Part shown: piece by piece, positions 7,769 to 16,450 of the stretch | Numbering within the stretch: the first letter of the stretch is position 1 | Layout: each line of letters starts with the position of its first letter | Source: Geotoga petraea | GTDB lineage: Bacteria > Thermotogota > Thermotogae > Petrotogales > Petrotogaceae | Assembly: GCF_900102615.1 (NCBI RefSeq) | Contig: NZ_FMYV01000003.1 | Coordinates: 1 to 64,000 of the forward strand | DNA length: 64,000 nucleotides | Reading direction: 5' to 3' | The notes under the pieces: generated by a model | What the model was told of the DNA's origin: nothing | Seen by the model: the letters and a program-made list of their open reading frames with translations, nothing else | Database searches by the model: none | Translations under genes and position numbers: made by a program

Positions 7769-8527
7769 ATGCTTAAAGATATAAGGATGAAAAAGATAGT
7801 TGAAATGCTCGAAAAAAAAGAGATGATAACTACAAAAGAAATTGCAAAAAATCTTGATACTCCAGAAGTAACAATAAGAAGAGACTTGAAAAGATTGGAA
7901 AATATGGGTAAAGTGTCCAGAATTCATGGTGGGGTAACCAGAAACCAAAAATCAACTGTTTCTGAATTAACCATGGATGAGAAAAGAGTAAAGAATAAAG
8001 AAGCCAAGAAAACAATAGCTAATAAGGCTTTTGAATTAATAGAGCAAGATGACGTAATTTTTCTTGATTCAGGAAGTACCACTCTTGAGATCACTACCCT
8101 TATTGAGAAAAATTTTGAAAATAATTTAACAGTTTTTACAAATTCTATAGATATTATCAATAAACTTAGTAAAAAAGAGAACATAGATTTGTTCATTGTG
8201 GGTAACCATTACAGAAAAAAAACGGGTGCTTTCATCTTCTCTGGTTATGATATGGAATTTTTGGACAAAATTTCTATTTCAAAAGCTTTTATAGGCGCGA
8301 ATGCTTATGATGAAGAATTTGCTTATACACCCGCGGGAGAAGAAGTAAAGATAAAAAAGAAGATGATTGAAGTAGCGAATGTTCCTGTTTTAGTTGTAGA
8401 TTCTTCAAAAGCTGATAGCATTTCTATTTGGAAAATTTCAAAGATGGAAGATTTTAAGGTGATAGTTAGTGAGTCTAAAAATAACATTATGAAAAGTTTG
8501 AGCAAAAAAGGTGTAGAAGTAAAGTAG
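7769..8527 (+). CDS. DeoR-family transcriptional regulator of the fructose PTS
   Basis: A 252-residue DeoR-type repressor. The N-terminal helix-turn-helix (MLKDIRMKKIVEML to about residue 55) contains the family's VTIRRDLKRLE recognition helix and RIHGGV. The C-terminal sugar-phosphate sensing domain carries DSGSTTLE and VVDSSK. A GTG at 7760 is in frame and overlaps the EIIA stop. The ATG at 7769 is preferred because it gives the usual family N terminus. The likely effector is fructose-1-phosphate, by analogy with FruR. The inverted sites at 5392-5502 are candidate operators. The stop lies inside a 15-base sequence shared with another gene end (see findings). Confidence 0.85.
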   Translation: MLKDIRMKKIVEMLEKKEMITTKEIAKNLDTPEVTIRRDLKRLENMGKVSRIHGGVTRNQKSTVSELTMDEKRVKNKEAKKTIANKAFELIEQDDVIFLDSGSTTLEITTLIEKNFENNLTVFTNSIDIINKLSKKENIDLFIVGNHYRKKTGAFIFSGYDMEFLDKISISKAFIGANAYDEEFAYTPAGEEVKIKKKMIEVANVPVLVVDSSKADSISIWKISKMEDFKVIVSESKNNIMKSLSKKGVEVK

Positions 8528-8955
8528 AAATCGAAGGATCTCATAGGTTAATTTTCAAAGAAAATTTGAGTCTCCTCTAAATGTTTTAGAGAAGGGGACC
8601 ACTTTAGTGGTAAGGAGTTTAGGCACTTTGTTTTAGAACAATTTCGAAATATAAAAATTCAAAGTAAGTTATATAGTAGAAATTATTGCATAATTTCTGT
8701 TGGAAGTTGAAAGCATAAAAGCCTAAACACCCCTGTGCTGCGCACGTCCCCTCTAACACATTTAGAGGGGAATTTAAGGATAAAGTCCATGAGTTGGATG
8801 TTGGAAGATGGAAAAGAAGAAATCAGAGATCCCTGTTGTTAGATGCTGGTTGTCAGTTGTTAGAAAAAAGCAATTTTTAAAAATGCACTAAACCAAAAAC
8901 CAAAATGCAGAGCATTTTATAACCAACAACCTCCATCCAGCAACTAACAACCATC
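8523..8955. repeat. Modular hairpin repeat array within the fructose locus
   Basis: No gene lies between the DeoR gene and fruK (457 bases); the space is a mosaic repeat. Hairpins in order are: AATTTTC/GAAAATT (8550-8566), CTCTAAA/TTTAGAG (8575-8591), ACCACT/AGTGGT (8598-8611), AGAAATTAT/ATAATTTCT (8678-8698), GTGC/GCAC (8735-8745), CCCCTCTAA/TTAGAGGGG (8748-8770) and AAAATGC/GCATTTT (8902-8918). Most loops are 2-5 nt. The part 8572-8628 recurs inverted within the same array (8721-8771) and at 21182-21231. The GTTGTTAG-rich part (8834-8951) forms a large imperfect inverted repeat and recurs at 17804-17876. Confidence 0.85.
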
Positions 8956-8984
8956 ATAAATTTTTTTAAAAAGGAGAGAAGATT

Positions 8985-9887
8985 ATGGTTATCACAGTCA
9001 CAATGAATCCAGCTTTTGATAAAACAATCATTGTAGACGATTTTCGAAAGAATACTCTCAATAAAATTAAAAGCGTGCGTATAGATTTGGGTGGTAAAGG
9101 CATAAACGTTTCCAAAATACTAACCACTCTTGAAATAGATAATAAGGCTTTGGTTTTAGCAGGGGATTTGAATTTTAAGGAGTTAGATAATGAATTGAAT
9201 AAATATAATTTGAACTCTGAAATTATTTTTAATCCCAATTCTCATACCAGAGAAAATATCAAAATACAAGATGAAAAAACTCAGTCAATTACAGAGCTAA
9301 ATGAAAAAGGGAAAGTTGAAAACAACCAAGTGCTGAGGGATTTCAAAAACAAGTTTTCGAATATTATTTCAAAAGATGATATCGTTGTAATTTCAGGCAG
9401 TGTACCAAAAGGCACCCCAAAAGATTTTTATAGATCTTTAATTGAAATAGCTAAAGAGAAAAAAGCTTTTGTAGTTTTAGATGCTTCTGGAGAGCAGCTT
9501 GAAGAATCAATAGAATCAAAACCAGATCTTATAAAACCAAATGAACACGAGCTATCTGAAATTAAATATACTAAAGAGGAAATTGCAAAAAGAGGAATTT
9601 CAATAATACTTTCAAAAGGGAAAGATGGTTTTGAATATTTGGATTCTAAAAACTATTTACAAGTAGAAAGTTTTAAAGTTGAAGCAAAGAGTACAGTTGG
9701 TGCAGGCGATTCGTTGTTAGCGGGTTTTGTTTATGGAATTAGTAAGAAATATAGTTTGGAAGATTCGTTGGTAATGGCAAGGGCTTGTGCTACGGCAAAA
9801 GTCATCACTGAGGGAACAGCACAAGTGCCTAAAAATAAAATAGAAGAATATCAAGTTCGGGAGGGTTTAAAATGGCTAAGAAGTTAG
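8985..9887 (+). CDS. fruK: 1-phosphofructokinase (PfkB family)
   Basis: A 300-residue PfkB/ribokinase-fold sugar kinase. The glycine-rich substrate motif GGKGINVSK lies near residue 37. The C-terminal ATP/anion-hole motif GAGDSLLAGF contains the catalytic base Asp242. Together with the adjacent fructose-type EIIBC this points to phosphorylation of fructose-1-phosphate to fructose-1,6-bisphosphate. Tagatose-6-phosphate kinase is a close relative and cannot be fully excluded. AAGGAGAG precedes the ATG. The 3' end overlaps fruA by 16 nt. The repeat array upstream separates it from the ptsHI-EIIA-deoR block. Confidence 0.9.
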   Translation: MVITVTMNPAFDKTIIVDDFRKNTLNKIKSVRIDLGGKGINVSKILTTLEIDNKALVLAGDLNFKELDNELNKYNLNSEIIFNPNSHTRENIKIQDEKTQSITELNEKGKVENNQVLRDFKNKFSNIISKDDIVVISGSVPKGTPKDFYRSLIEIAKEKKAFVVLDASGEQLEESIESKPDLIKPNEHELSEIKYTKEEIAKRGISIILSKGKDGFEYLDSKNYLQVESFKVEAKSTVGAGDSLLAGFVYGISKKYSLEDSLVMARACATAKVITEGTAQVPKNKIEEYQVREGLKWLRS

Positions 9888-11224
9888 TTGGAGTTACATC
9901 TTGTCCTACTGGAATAGCCCATACTTATATGGCTGCAGAAGCTTTGCAAAAGGCAGCAGAAGAAATGGGTTATGAGATGAAAACTGAAACAAGAGGGTCT
10001 GTTGGAGTTGAAAATGAACTTACAGCTCAAGATATTAAAGAAGCAGAAGCTGTTGTAATAGCTGCAGATACTAATGTCCCAAGAGAAAGGTTTTCTGGTA
10101 AAAAAGTTGTTGAAGTATCCGTTTCTGAAGCTATAAAAAATTCAGAAAAAGTTATTAAAAGTGCTTTAGAATCCAAAGAAAAAGATTTTGTTGATGAAGT
10201 TCAAAACATTAAAGCAGAAAAATCTGGCAATAGAAAAGGTGTTTATAAACATCTTATGAATGGTGTTTCTTTTATGATTCCTTTTGTTGTTGCTGGAGGA
10301 ATTTTGATAGCTCTTTCTTTCCTATTTGGGGGATATGAGCAAAGTGGAGAGTTTGCACAGGCTTTAGGAACAGCTGGTGGAGCAGCATTTACTCTTATGA
10401 TTCCAATACTCGGTGGATATATTGCTTATTCAATTGGAGATAGAGCAGCTCTTGTTCCAGGTATGGTTGGCGGATTATTAGCCGCTCAAACTGGTTCAGG
10501 CTTCTTAGGGGCTCTTGTTGCAGGATTTTTTGCTGGATATTTAGTGCTTGGTATGAAAAAGACTATCAAGTTACCAAAAGGGTTCGAAGGTTTATTGCCT
10601 GTTTTGATCATTCCAGTTTTATCCGTTTTTATAGTCGGTTTGGTTATGATTTTTGTAATAGGTAATCCAATGACAGCTTTAAACGAAGGTATAAGTAATT
10701 GGTTAAATGGATTAACAGGAGCTAACGCGGTTATTCTCGGAGCTATTTTAGGTCTAATGATGGCTGTTGATATGGGAGGTCCTATTAACAAAGCTGCATA
10801 TGCTTTTGGACTTTCAACTATAGCTTCTCAAGAACCATCGGCAGTTATGGCTGCAGTTATGGCAGCGGGGATGGTCCCACCACTCGCGTTGGCTTTATCC
10901 ACAGTTATATTCAAGAACAAATACACTTACGACGAAAGAGAAGCTGGTAATGCGGCTTGGGTTTTAGGTGTTTCTTTCATCACAGAAGGGGCAATACCTT
11001 TTGCAGCTGCTGATCCGTTAAGGGTAATTCCATCTATTATGGTTGGTTCAGCAATTACAGGTGGCTTGTCTATGGCTTTCAACGCAACATTGCCGGTTCC
11101 ACATGGAGGTATATTTGTTTTCTGGGCCGTTGATGGAGTATTCCCATATATTCTTGCAATTGCAGCAGGTATGATAGTAAGTGCACTTATGGTTGGAGTA
11201 CTAAAAAGAAAAGTAGAAGAATAA
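9872..11224 (+). CDS. fruA: PTS fructose-specific EIIBC permease
   Basis: A 450-residue membrane permease that imports fructose while phosphorylating it at C1. The EIIB domain (about 1-100) has phospho-Cys11 in TSCPTGIAHTYMAAE. A linker of about 25 residues leads to the EIIC domain (about 125-445) with repeated hydrophobic segments and the conserved GNPMTALNEG, PINKAAYAFG and EGAIPFAAADP signatures. There is no EIIA or FPr domain: EIIA is encoded at 7320. GGGAGGG within the end of fruK drives the ATG, so the two genes are translationally coupled. Confidence 0.93.
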   Translation: MAKKLVGVTSCPTGIAHTYMAAEALQKAAEEMGYEMKTETRGSVGVENELTAQDIKEAEAVVIAADTNVPRERFSGKKVVEVSVSEAIKNSEKVIKSALESKEKDFVDEVQNIKAEKSGNRKGVYKHLMNGVSFMIPFVVAGGILIALSFLFGGYEQSGEFAQALGTAGGAAFTLMIPILGGYIAYSIGDRAALVPGMVGGLLAAQTGSGFLGALVAGFFAGYLVLGMKKTIKLPKGFEGLLPVLIIPVLSVFIVGLVMIFVIGNPMTALNEGISNWLNGLTGANAVILGAILGLMMAVDMGGPINKAAYAFGLSTIASQEPSAVMAAVMAAGMVPPLALALSTVIFKNKYTYDEREAGNAAWVLGVSFITEGAIPFAAADPLRVIPSIMVGSAITGGLSMAFNATLPVPHGGIFVFWAVDGVFPYILAIAAGMIVSALMVGVLKRKVEE

Positions 11225-11230
11225 CACAAT

Positions 11231-11264
11231 AAATAAAAGGGCCTTTTTAAAGGCCCTTTTATTT
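11231..11264. terminator. Bidirectional terminator
   Basis: A perfect 16-bp stem (arms 11231-11246 and 11249-11264, core AAAAGGGCC) with a 2-base loop. A/T runs flank it on both strands. It contains the stop codon of the convergent minus-strand gene (11259-11261). Confidence 0.9.
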
Positions 11265-13502
11265 AGTTTCTATAAAACCTTGATTGGCATCAACAAATAC
11301 ATTTTGATCATCTTTTAAAATTTTTAATACGTTCTCCACAGAAACAATAGCTGGTATTCCCAATTCTCTAGCTATAATTGCACTATGAGAAAGCATACCT
11401 CCTGATTCAGAGATAATAGCGCCTGCTTTATAAAAAATTGGGTTCCAAGAGATATCAGAATAAGGAATGACGATTATATCTCCTTTTTTTACCTTTGAAA
11501 AATCATTGATTCCTTTAATTATAGATACTTTTCCAGAATAATATCCGTTGGATACAGGAATACCTTTTAATGATGATTTATCCTGAGTTATGAAGTGGTC
11601 AGGAACTTTATCGCCAACGATAGTTCCAGGCAATGTCATGCTTTCTTTTTCTTTCATATCTTCTTTTATTGTTTTAACTTCATTTTTTGTGAAGCTTTCT
11701 TTTTTGAGTTTTTCATATTTTATATAAAATATATCTTCTTTTTCATCTAAAAGATTTTCGTTTATAAATATTTCGGACAATCTCAAAAAAAGAGGTCTGA
11801 AAATTTGATATAAATTGGTGTATAAAAAACTTATCTTTTCTTTTAAAAGATGGATTTCTTTTGATTTCTTCAATCTCTTTTTCAAATTTTTGTCATTTGG
11901 TATGTTTACTTCTTTATCTTCTATAGTTTCTTGATCTTCTATAGTTTCTTGGGATTTCACCATTTCTATTATCATTTTTCTGTTTTCTTGCCATTGTTGT
12001 TTTGAAAAGTCATTACCGCTGTCTGATAATAAACCAAACTTCTCTATGAAAGAGTTAACTTCTTTTTCAAAATTAGCCCCTTCTCCTTTTTCAATTAACT
12101 GCTTTTTTAATTTGCTTAAATGGTAATTTGGATCAAAATTTTTTATCTCTGGTTGGTTGGAAAGTTCTTTCAAAATGTCTAAAGAATATTGCCTTTTTTC
12201 AATATATTTTTTTAAACCCAATGTTCTAAAGCTATTTGCCAAAGGAGTTACTATGTTAAAATAGGCTAATTTTTTTGTGTCTTCAATTAATTGGTCTATT
12301 GTTTTTATCGTTTCCCTTTTAGATAAACTGTTGAAGTCAATTTTTTTATAGCTTTCTAGTTTTTCTGTATATGTTTTTATTATATTTTTTGCTTTAGAGT
12401 TGAAGTTGATATTTTTTATTATAAAAACCAACATTTTTGGTAAATAAATCATAGTTTTTAAAGAGGGTTTGAACATGTTTTTTGGTGGCTTTGGATAAAC
12501 TCCCATCAATAGTTCTAGAAGTTCTCTGGGCATACCCAATTTTTTGAATATTTCTCCAATAATCCCCATATTGAAATAAGCTCTATAATGGATCGATTTT
12601 GCTAATTCATGTATATTTACAGAGTCTTTTTTTATCAAATTTTCAAACAGTTTTTTCCAAGCACTGTTTACAACGGGGATGTTTATACTCCATACAAGTG
12701 GTTTTATAAGTCCTGGAAGAAATTCTTTTGATAAATTGTTTGAATATATATTTATGTTTTTTATGGTGGTTATCGGTCTAAGCTGTAGAAAATAAATTTC
12801 GCCCTTCGAGATTGTCCATTCTGCATCGATTTCTAATTTGTACTCTTTTTTAATTTCTAATATTTTGTTTTTGATGTCTTCAAGGTATTTCTCATCTAAT
12901 TTTGGATTTACAGGTTTATCAACCCACATTTCCCAGTTATATCTCCATCTTTCTGGAGTAACCCCTTTGTCTACGAGTAACTCGCCATATCCTTTTACGT
13001 ACTCTATAACAACTTCATTTAAATAATTAACGGGGTTTCTTGTGAAAATAACGCCGGAAAATTCTGAAATTACTTGTTCTTGGATTAAGATGGAAACTTT
13101 AAAATCTTTTTTACCAAATTTTTCCAGATAATTTTTATTTCTATCATCGATTATTTCATCATATATGTTTATAATTGATTTAATCAAATCTTCTTTTGAT
13201 TTGAGGTTCAAAAAAGTTTTAAACTGTCCTGCAAATGAGCTTTCTTCTAGATCTTCTGAGTTTATTGAAGATCTAACAACATAAGTTTTATTTTCAAAGA
13301 TATTTTCTAAATCATTTTTTATTTTACTGATTATTTCTTCTTTATTTTTTCTATAATTTTCATACGTTTTATAGTTGATATAAAAACTATTTGGGATTTT
13401 GACATCTTTTTTTAAAAAGAATATATTGTTATATATTTTTTTTCCAACATTTAATTTATCTTTTTTTAAATTAGCTATAGTTAATTTTTTTATTGTATTC
13501 AT
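11259..13502 (-). CDS. PEP synthase/rifampicin phosphotransferase-like dikinase
   Basis: A 747-residue protein. The N-terminal pyruvate/PEP-dikinase ATP-binding domain spans about 1-245 (VVRSSINSEDLEESSFAGQF, VIFTRNP, DAEWTISKGEIYFLQLRP). A poorly conserved middle (about 250-640) is followed by a phospho-histidine swivel domain (about 655-747) with His706 in GGMLSHSAIIARELGIPA. There is no C-terminal PEP/pyruvate TIM barrel. That order is the architecture of rifampicin phosphotransferase and related ATP-dependent dikinases, with the middle domain choosing the acceptor. The acceptor here is unknown. It sits 11 nt downstream of a divergent PlsY-like gene and is surely co-transcribed with it. 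A true PEP synthase is unlikely. Confidence 0.7.
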   Translation of the reverse strand: MNTIKKLTIANLKKDKLNVGKKIYNNIFFLKKDVKIPNSFYINYKTYENYRKNKEEIISKIKNDLENIFENKTYVVRSSINSEDLEESSFAGQFKTFLNLKSKEDLIKSIINIYDEIIDDRNKNYLEKFGKKDFKVSILIQEQVISEFSGVIFTRNPVNYLNEVVIEYVKGYGELLVDKGVTPERWRYNWEMWVDKPVNPKLDEKYLEDIKNKILEIKKEYKLEIDAEWTISKGEIYFLQLRPITTIKNINIYSNNLSKEFLPGLIKPLVWSINIPVVNSAWKKLFENLIKKDSVNIHELAKSIHYRAYFNMGIIGEIFKKLGMPRELLELLMGVYPKPPKNMFKPSLKTMIYLPKMLVFIIKNINFNSKAKNIIKTYTEKLESYKKIDFNSLSKRETIKTIDQLIEDTKKLAYFNIVTPLANSFRTLGLKKYIEKRQYSLDILKELSNQPEIKNFDPNYHLSKLKKQLIEKGEGANFEKEVNSFIEKFGLLSDSGNDFSKQQWQENRKMIIEMVKSQETIEDQETIEDKEVNIPNDKNLKKRLKKSKEIHLLKEKISFLYTNLYQIFRPLFLRLSEIFINENLLDEKEDIFYIKYEKLKKESFTKNEVKTIKEDMKEKESMTLPGTIVGDKVPDHFITQDKSSLKGIPVSNGYYSGKVSIIKGINDFSKVKKGDIIVIPYSDISWNPIFYKAGAIISESGGMLSHSAIIARELGIPAIVSVENVLKILKDDQNVFVDANQGFIETK

Positions 13503-13513
13503 AAATATCCCCT

Positions 13514-14083
13514 CTATTCTTTTGTAATTTCATAGTGCAAAAAATCGTTCCTTTCTTTTTTGGCGGATAAAAGGTATAAAGCAAAAATTATTAATGAAAA
13601 ATAGAATGAGATTCTATCAGAAAATATGAAAAAAAGTATTGGAATAAAGAAAGTTGGTAAAACAGATGATAGCATGGCTTTTTTCGTTGTGAGTATTATT
13701 ATTGTCCATGAAACCAAAAGGATTAAAGTTGGAATAGGGGCTATTAAATACATTATCAGCCCACCAGCGGTTCTGCCTTTTCCGCCTTTAAACTTAGCCG
13801 TAAATGGGAACATTATTCCTAGTAATACTGCAATGAATGATGTGTATAAGATTAATTCTGAACTTCCGTATGTATAAACAAAATAGTATGGAAATAATAC
13901 TTTCATAACCTCAACGATAACTGTCAAAAGGCCTGCTTTAACACCACCTGTTTGAAAAGCGTTTGCTACGCCAATATTTTTGGTGCCAGTTTTAGATAAT
14001 TTTATGCCTTTGGTCATGTACACATATATTTCAGCAAATGGGAAGGACCCTATTAAATAACTTATTGGTATTAATAAAAACAT
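13514..14083 (-). CDS. Divergent PlsY-like membrane acyltransferase
   Basis: A 189-residue multi-pass membrane protein of the PlsY (acyl-phosphate:glycerol-3-phosphate acyltransferase) family. Motif 1 is recognisable but altered: GSFPFAEIY then GTKNIGVANAF, where PlsY has GSGNxGxTN. Motif 2 FKGGKGRTAGG is kept. Motif 3 (HRxN) appears as KERND. About five hydrophobic segments match PlsY. A more canonical PlsY lies at 49032-49637, so this is a second, probably specialised copy. It is the first gene of a two-gene unit with the dikinase-like protein. It could act on a different acceptor or donor. Confidence 0.75.
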   Translation of the reverse strand: MFLLIPISYLIGSFPFAEIYVYMTKGIKLSKTGTKNIGVANAFQTGGVKAGLLTVIVEVMKVLFPYYFVYTYGSSELILYTSFIAVLLGIMFPFTAKFKGGKGRTAGGLIMYLIAPIPTLILLVSWTIIILTTKKAMLSSVLPTFFIPILFFIFSDRISFYFSLIIFALYLLSAKKERNDFLHYEITKE

Positions 14084-14197
14084 AAAAAACTCCTTTTCTG
14101 GTATAATAGGTTTATCAAATGTAATTTTTTATAATACTTTATTAAAATTTTACCACATTTTTTATAAAAACAATTAAAAATTAATGAGGGGGTCATC

Positions 14198-15118
14198 ATG
14201 AAAAAAATTATAAATATTGTTTTTTATGTATTTGTTTTCATTTTTGCTTTTTTTATAATAAATTTGGCTATAAATCATTTTATGGCTTCTTTGGGCGAAA
14301 GGAACGTTGATAAATCAAATTATAAATTTGCAGAATTGGAAAATGGAAAGATATTTTACAAAGAATATGGAGAAGGCAACCCATTTATTTTGTTACATGG
14401 TTTTTTAGGTTCATCAAAAGATTTGGAGAAAGCTGCAAGAGAATTATCAAAAAATTATAAAGTTATAGTACCAGATATCCCTAGTTTTGGTTTATCGTCA
14501 GAGTATTCTTTGGAGAAAAATTCTAAAGAAAAAATGTCTGAAGCCTTAATAGAATTTTTAAATTACTTTGATTATGAAGATTATAATTTATTGGGGCATT
14601 CTATGGGCGGAGAAGTTGCTCTACATATTACTCTTAAAGATGAAAAAGTTAATAAATTATTTCTTGTGGATAGTCAGGGGTATGAAGCAAATAATTTTTA
14701 TCCAGATTTTCTCAAAGAGCATCCAGGTATTTCGTCTTTTTTTATAAGAACTTTTTTTCAAAATTATTTTTTTCAGAGGTTTTTGGCTAGAACTGGAATA
14801 AACAATATGGCTAATTTTGATGATTCAGAATTTCTAAAATCATATTATTTTAACTACAACATACCTTCTATGGTTATTCACGAGTTGAACGTAGATGATG
14901 ACGCTGGAATATTGAAGAATAGGATTAAAAATATAGAAAACAAAACTTATATAATCTGGGGAGATAAAGACGAGGTTGTCCCAATTTCAAATGCTGAAAA
15001 ATTTAGCGAAGACATAGATAATTCTGAATATTTTATTATTTCAGAAAGTGGGCATAACCCTTTTTTAGAGAATTTTGAAGAAACAATAAAAATTATAAAA
15101 GAAAAAGCTCGGGATTAA
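14198..15118 (+). CDS. Membrane-anchored alpha/beta hydrolase
   Basis: A 306-residue hydrolase with an N-terminal hydrophobic anchor (about 5-27), so the catalytic domain is probably periplasmic or membrane-attached. It has LLHGFLGS (oxyanion loop), the nucleophile elbow GHSMGGE, the acid in GDKDEVVP and the histidine in SGHNPFLENFEE. A complete Ser-Asp-His set is therefore present. An esterase or lipase-like activity is likely; the substrate is unknown. GAGGGGGT precedes the ATG. It is monocistronic: its TAA falls in the loop of a terminator shared with the convergent hsp20 gene. Confidence 0.82.
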   Translation: MKKIINIVFYVFVFIFAFFIINLAINHFMASLGERNVDKSNYKFAELENGKIFYKEYGEGNPFILLHGFLGSSKDLEKAARELSKNYKVIVPDIPSFGLSSEYSLEKNSKEKMSEALIEFLNYFDYEDYNLLGHSMGGEVALHITLKDEKVNKLFLVDSQGYEANNFYPDFLKEHPGISSFFIRTFFQNYFFQRFLARTGINNMANFDDSEFLKSYYFNYNIPSMVIHELNVDDDAGILKNRIKNIENKTYIIWGDKDEVVPISNAEKFSEDIDNSEYFIISESGHNPFLENFEETIKIIKEKARD

Positions 15119-15127
15119 CCCGAGCTT
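15105..15127. terminator. Bidirectional terminator with the stop codon in its loop
   Basis: Arms AAGCTCGGG and CCCGAGCTT around ATTAA. The TAA at 15116-15118 is the hydrolase stop. It separates convergent genes. Confidence 0.85.
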
Positions 15128-15134
15128 ACTTGAA

Positions 15135-15563
15135 TTATTCAATATCTATTTTTTTGTTCTTCTTAACTTCTTCTTCCTTTCTTGGAATTTCAATTTTTAG
15201 AATCCCATCGTTGAATTTTGCTTTAATTTCTTCATCGTTTAGATATTCTGGGATTTCAAAAGCTCTCTTGAAAGAACCGTATTTTATCTCTCTTGTGAAG
15301 TATTTTCTTCCTTTTTGTTCTTCTTCTTCAATGTTCTTTTCTGCGGTGATTGTTAAAACACCATCTTCAACATTGATGCTTATATCATCTTTTTGTACTC
15401 CAGGTAGTTCAGCTTCAATAAATGCAGCTTCATCTGTTTCATAAAGATCTAAACTCATATTACCAAAAGAATCCTTTTCATAACCTTTCATCATTTTTTC
15501 AAAGTCATCAAAAATGTCTAAAGGTGAAAATTCAGGAAAATTTCTGTATAACTTAATAGCCAT
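15135..15563 (-). CDS. Hsp20/alpha-crystallin small heat-shock protein
   Basis: A 142-residue small heat-shock chaperone that holds unfolding proteins in the cytoplasm. The alpha-crystallin domain spans about 42-130 and includes ELPGVQKDDISINVEDGVLTI-type strands, SFKRAFEIPE and the GILKIEIPR strand. The C-terminal I-x-I anchor (KIDIE) is present. The N-terminal region begins with NFPEFSPLDIFDDFEKMM, as in many Hsp20 proteins. It is monocistronic, with a consensus promoter and a CIRCE-like operator upstream (15630-15668), so HrcA control is expected. Confidence 0.95.
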   Translation of the reverse strand: MAIKLYRNFPEFSPLDIFDDFEKMMKGYEKDSFGNMSLDLYETDEAAFIEAELPGVQKDDISINVEDGVLTITAEKNIEEEEQKGRKYFTREIKYGSFKRAFEIPEYLNDEEIKAKFNDGILKIEIPRKEEEVKKNKKIDIE

Positions 15564-15629
15564 ACTAACACCTCCATAAGTTTTATTTTAATTTTAATTT
15601 CCTTTTGTATTTCAACTATTTTCACTAAT

Positions 15630-15668
15630 ATTATAATATAATTATCAATCTATGTCAAGGAGTGCTAA
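15630..15668 (-). promoter_or_regulatory. Consensus promoter with CIRCE operator for hsp20
   Basis: On the minus strand TTGACA (15658-15653), a 17-base spacer and TATAAT (15635-15630) form a perfect sigma-A promoter. The -35 lies within a CIRCE element: TTATCAATC (15642-15650), 9 bases, GAGTGCTAA (15660-15668). Against TTAGCACTC-N9-GAGTGCTAA this is 16 of 18 matches. CIRCE is the known HrcA site. Confidence 0.88.
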
Positions 15669-15793
15669 TATAATAAGAGAGCAAACAAAAACATTATAAT
15701 AAAAGTCGTAATATCAAAATAAATATAATTATAAAAATATATTTAATCAATCGTAACTAAATAATGATAAAAATGGAAAAAACAAAATAAAAA

Positions 15794-15810
15794 CCCCCTT
15801 TTAAAGGGGG
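15794..15810 (-). terminator. Terminator after the OsmC-family gene
   Basis: CCCCCTTT pairs with AAAGGGGG, and TTTTATTTTGTT follows on the minus strand. Confidence 0.75.
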
Positions 15811-15836
15811 AGAAGGGTCAGTATTTTAAGAATGTC

Positions 15837-16268
15837 TTATAAAGTTATGTTTACAGGTGTTGCGTTTGCTAAATTATCTGATACTGGACATCTGTTTTCA
15901 ACTTTTTCAATCCATGTTTTTAATGTAGCTTCGTCTGCATCTGTTTCAGGTTTCATTTTTACGTTTATTGCTTGGTATCCAGCTCTTTCTTCATCTGATT
16001 TACCCATAAATCTTGCTGGATTTAATTCTCCATCTAGTTCGATTTCTAAGCTTTTAATTTCAAAGCCCATTTCTTTAGCAACAACGTGACCTACAACGTT
16101 TAAACAACCAGATAAAGCAGCGAGAACATATTCAACTGGGTTTGCTCCGTGATCTGTTCCACCCAAATTAGCTGGTTCATCTATAATCATTTCAAAGTTT
16201 CTTGCTTTAACAACTGTTTTTGTTGGATTTTCTTTTGTTGCTTTTACATTTACTTGCATGTTTGGCAT
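15837..16268 (-). CDS. OsmC/Ohr-family peroxiredoxin-like protein
   Basis: A 143-residue OsmC-family protein. Two conserved cysteines are present: one in ALSGCLNVVG and one in ENRCPVSDNL. These form the thiol pair that reduces organic hydroperoxides in this family. The N-terminal strand and the NPVEYVLAALSGC helix match the fold. Ohr and the YhfA-type OsmC subfamilies differ in details that cannot be separated by eye, so I call it an OsmC-family thiol peroxidase. TAGGAGGTAT lies upstream of the ATG. It is monocistronic. It adds to the stress-protection genes of the window (hsp20, htpG, msrBA). Confidence 0.87.
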   Translation of the reverse strand: MPNMQVNVKATKENPTKTVVKARNFEMIIDEPANLGGTDHGANPVEYVLAALSGCLNVVGHVVAKEMGFEIKSLEIELDGELNPARFMGKSDEERAGYQAINVKMKPETDADEATLKTWIEKVENRCPVSDNLANATPVNITL

Positions 16269-16450
16269 AATAATACCTCCTAAAGTATTGTGAAATAATT
16301 TACTACTTACACCTACATTATATTATCTAAAGATTAATTAATAATTTCAAGAATATTCAAATTTAATAAAGTTTGGTTAACTGAAGAAATATCTAATTCA
16401 CAAGCTAAAATGTTATAATATTAACAAGTGTTATAAATGGAGGTGATTTT

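Noticed and set aside
9872-11224. Long minus-strand open frames inside fruA (10486-10791, 10927-11229)
   Set aside because: They are antisense to conserved EIIC sequence, rich in Pro and Thr, lack ribosome sites, and match no family.
11259-13502. Canonical phosphoenolpyruvate synthase
   Set aside because: The C-terminal PEP/pyruvate barrel of PpsA and PPDK is missing, and the phospho-histidine domain is at the extreme C terminus.
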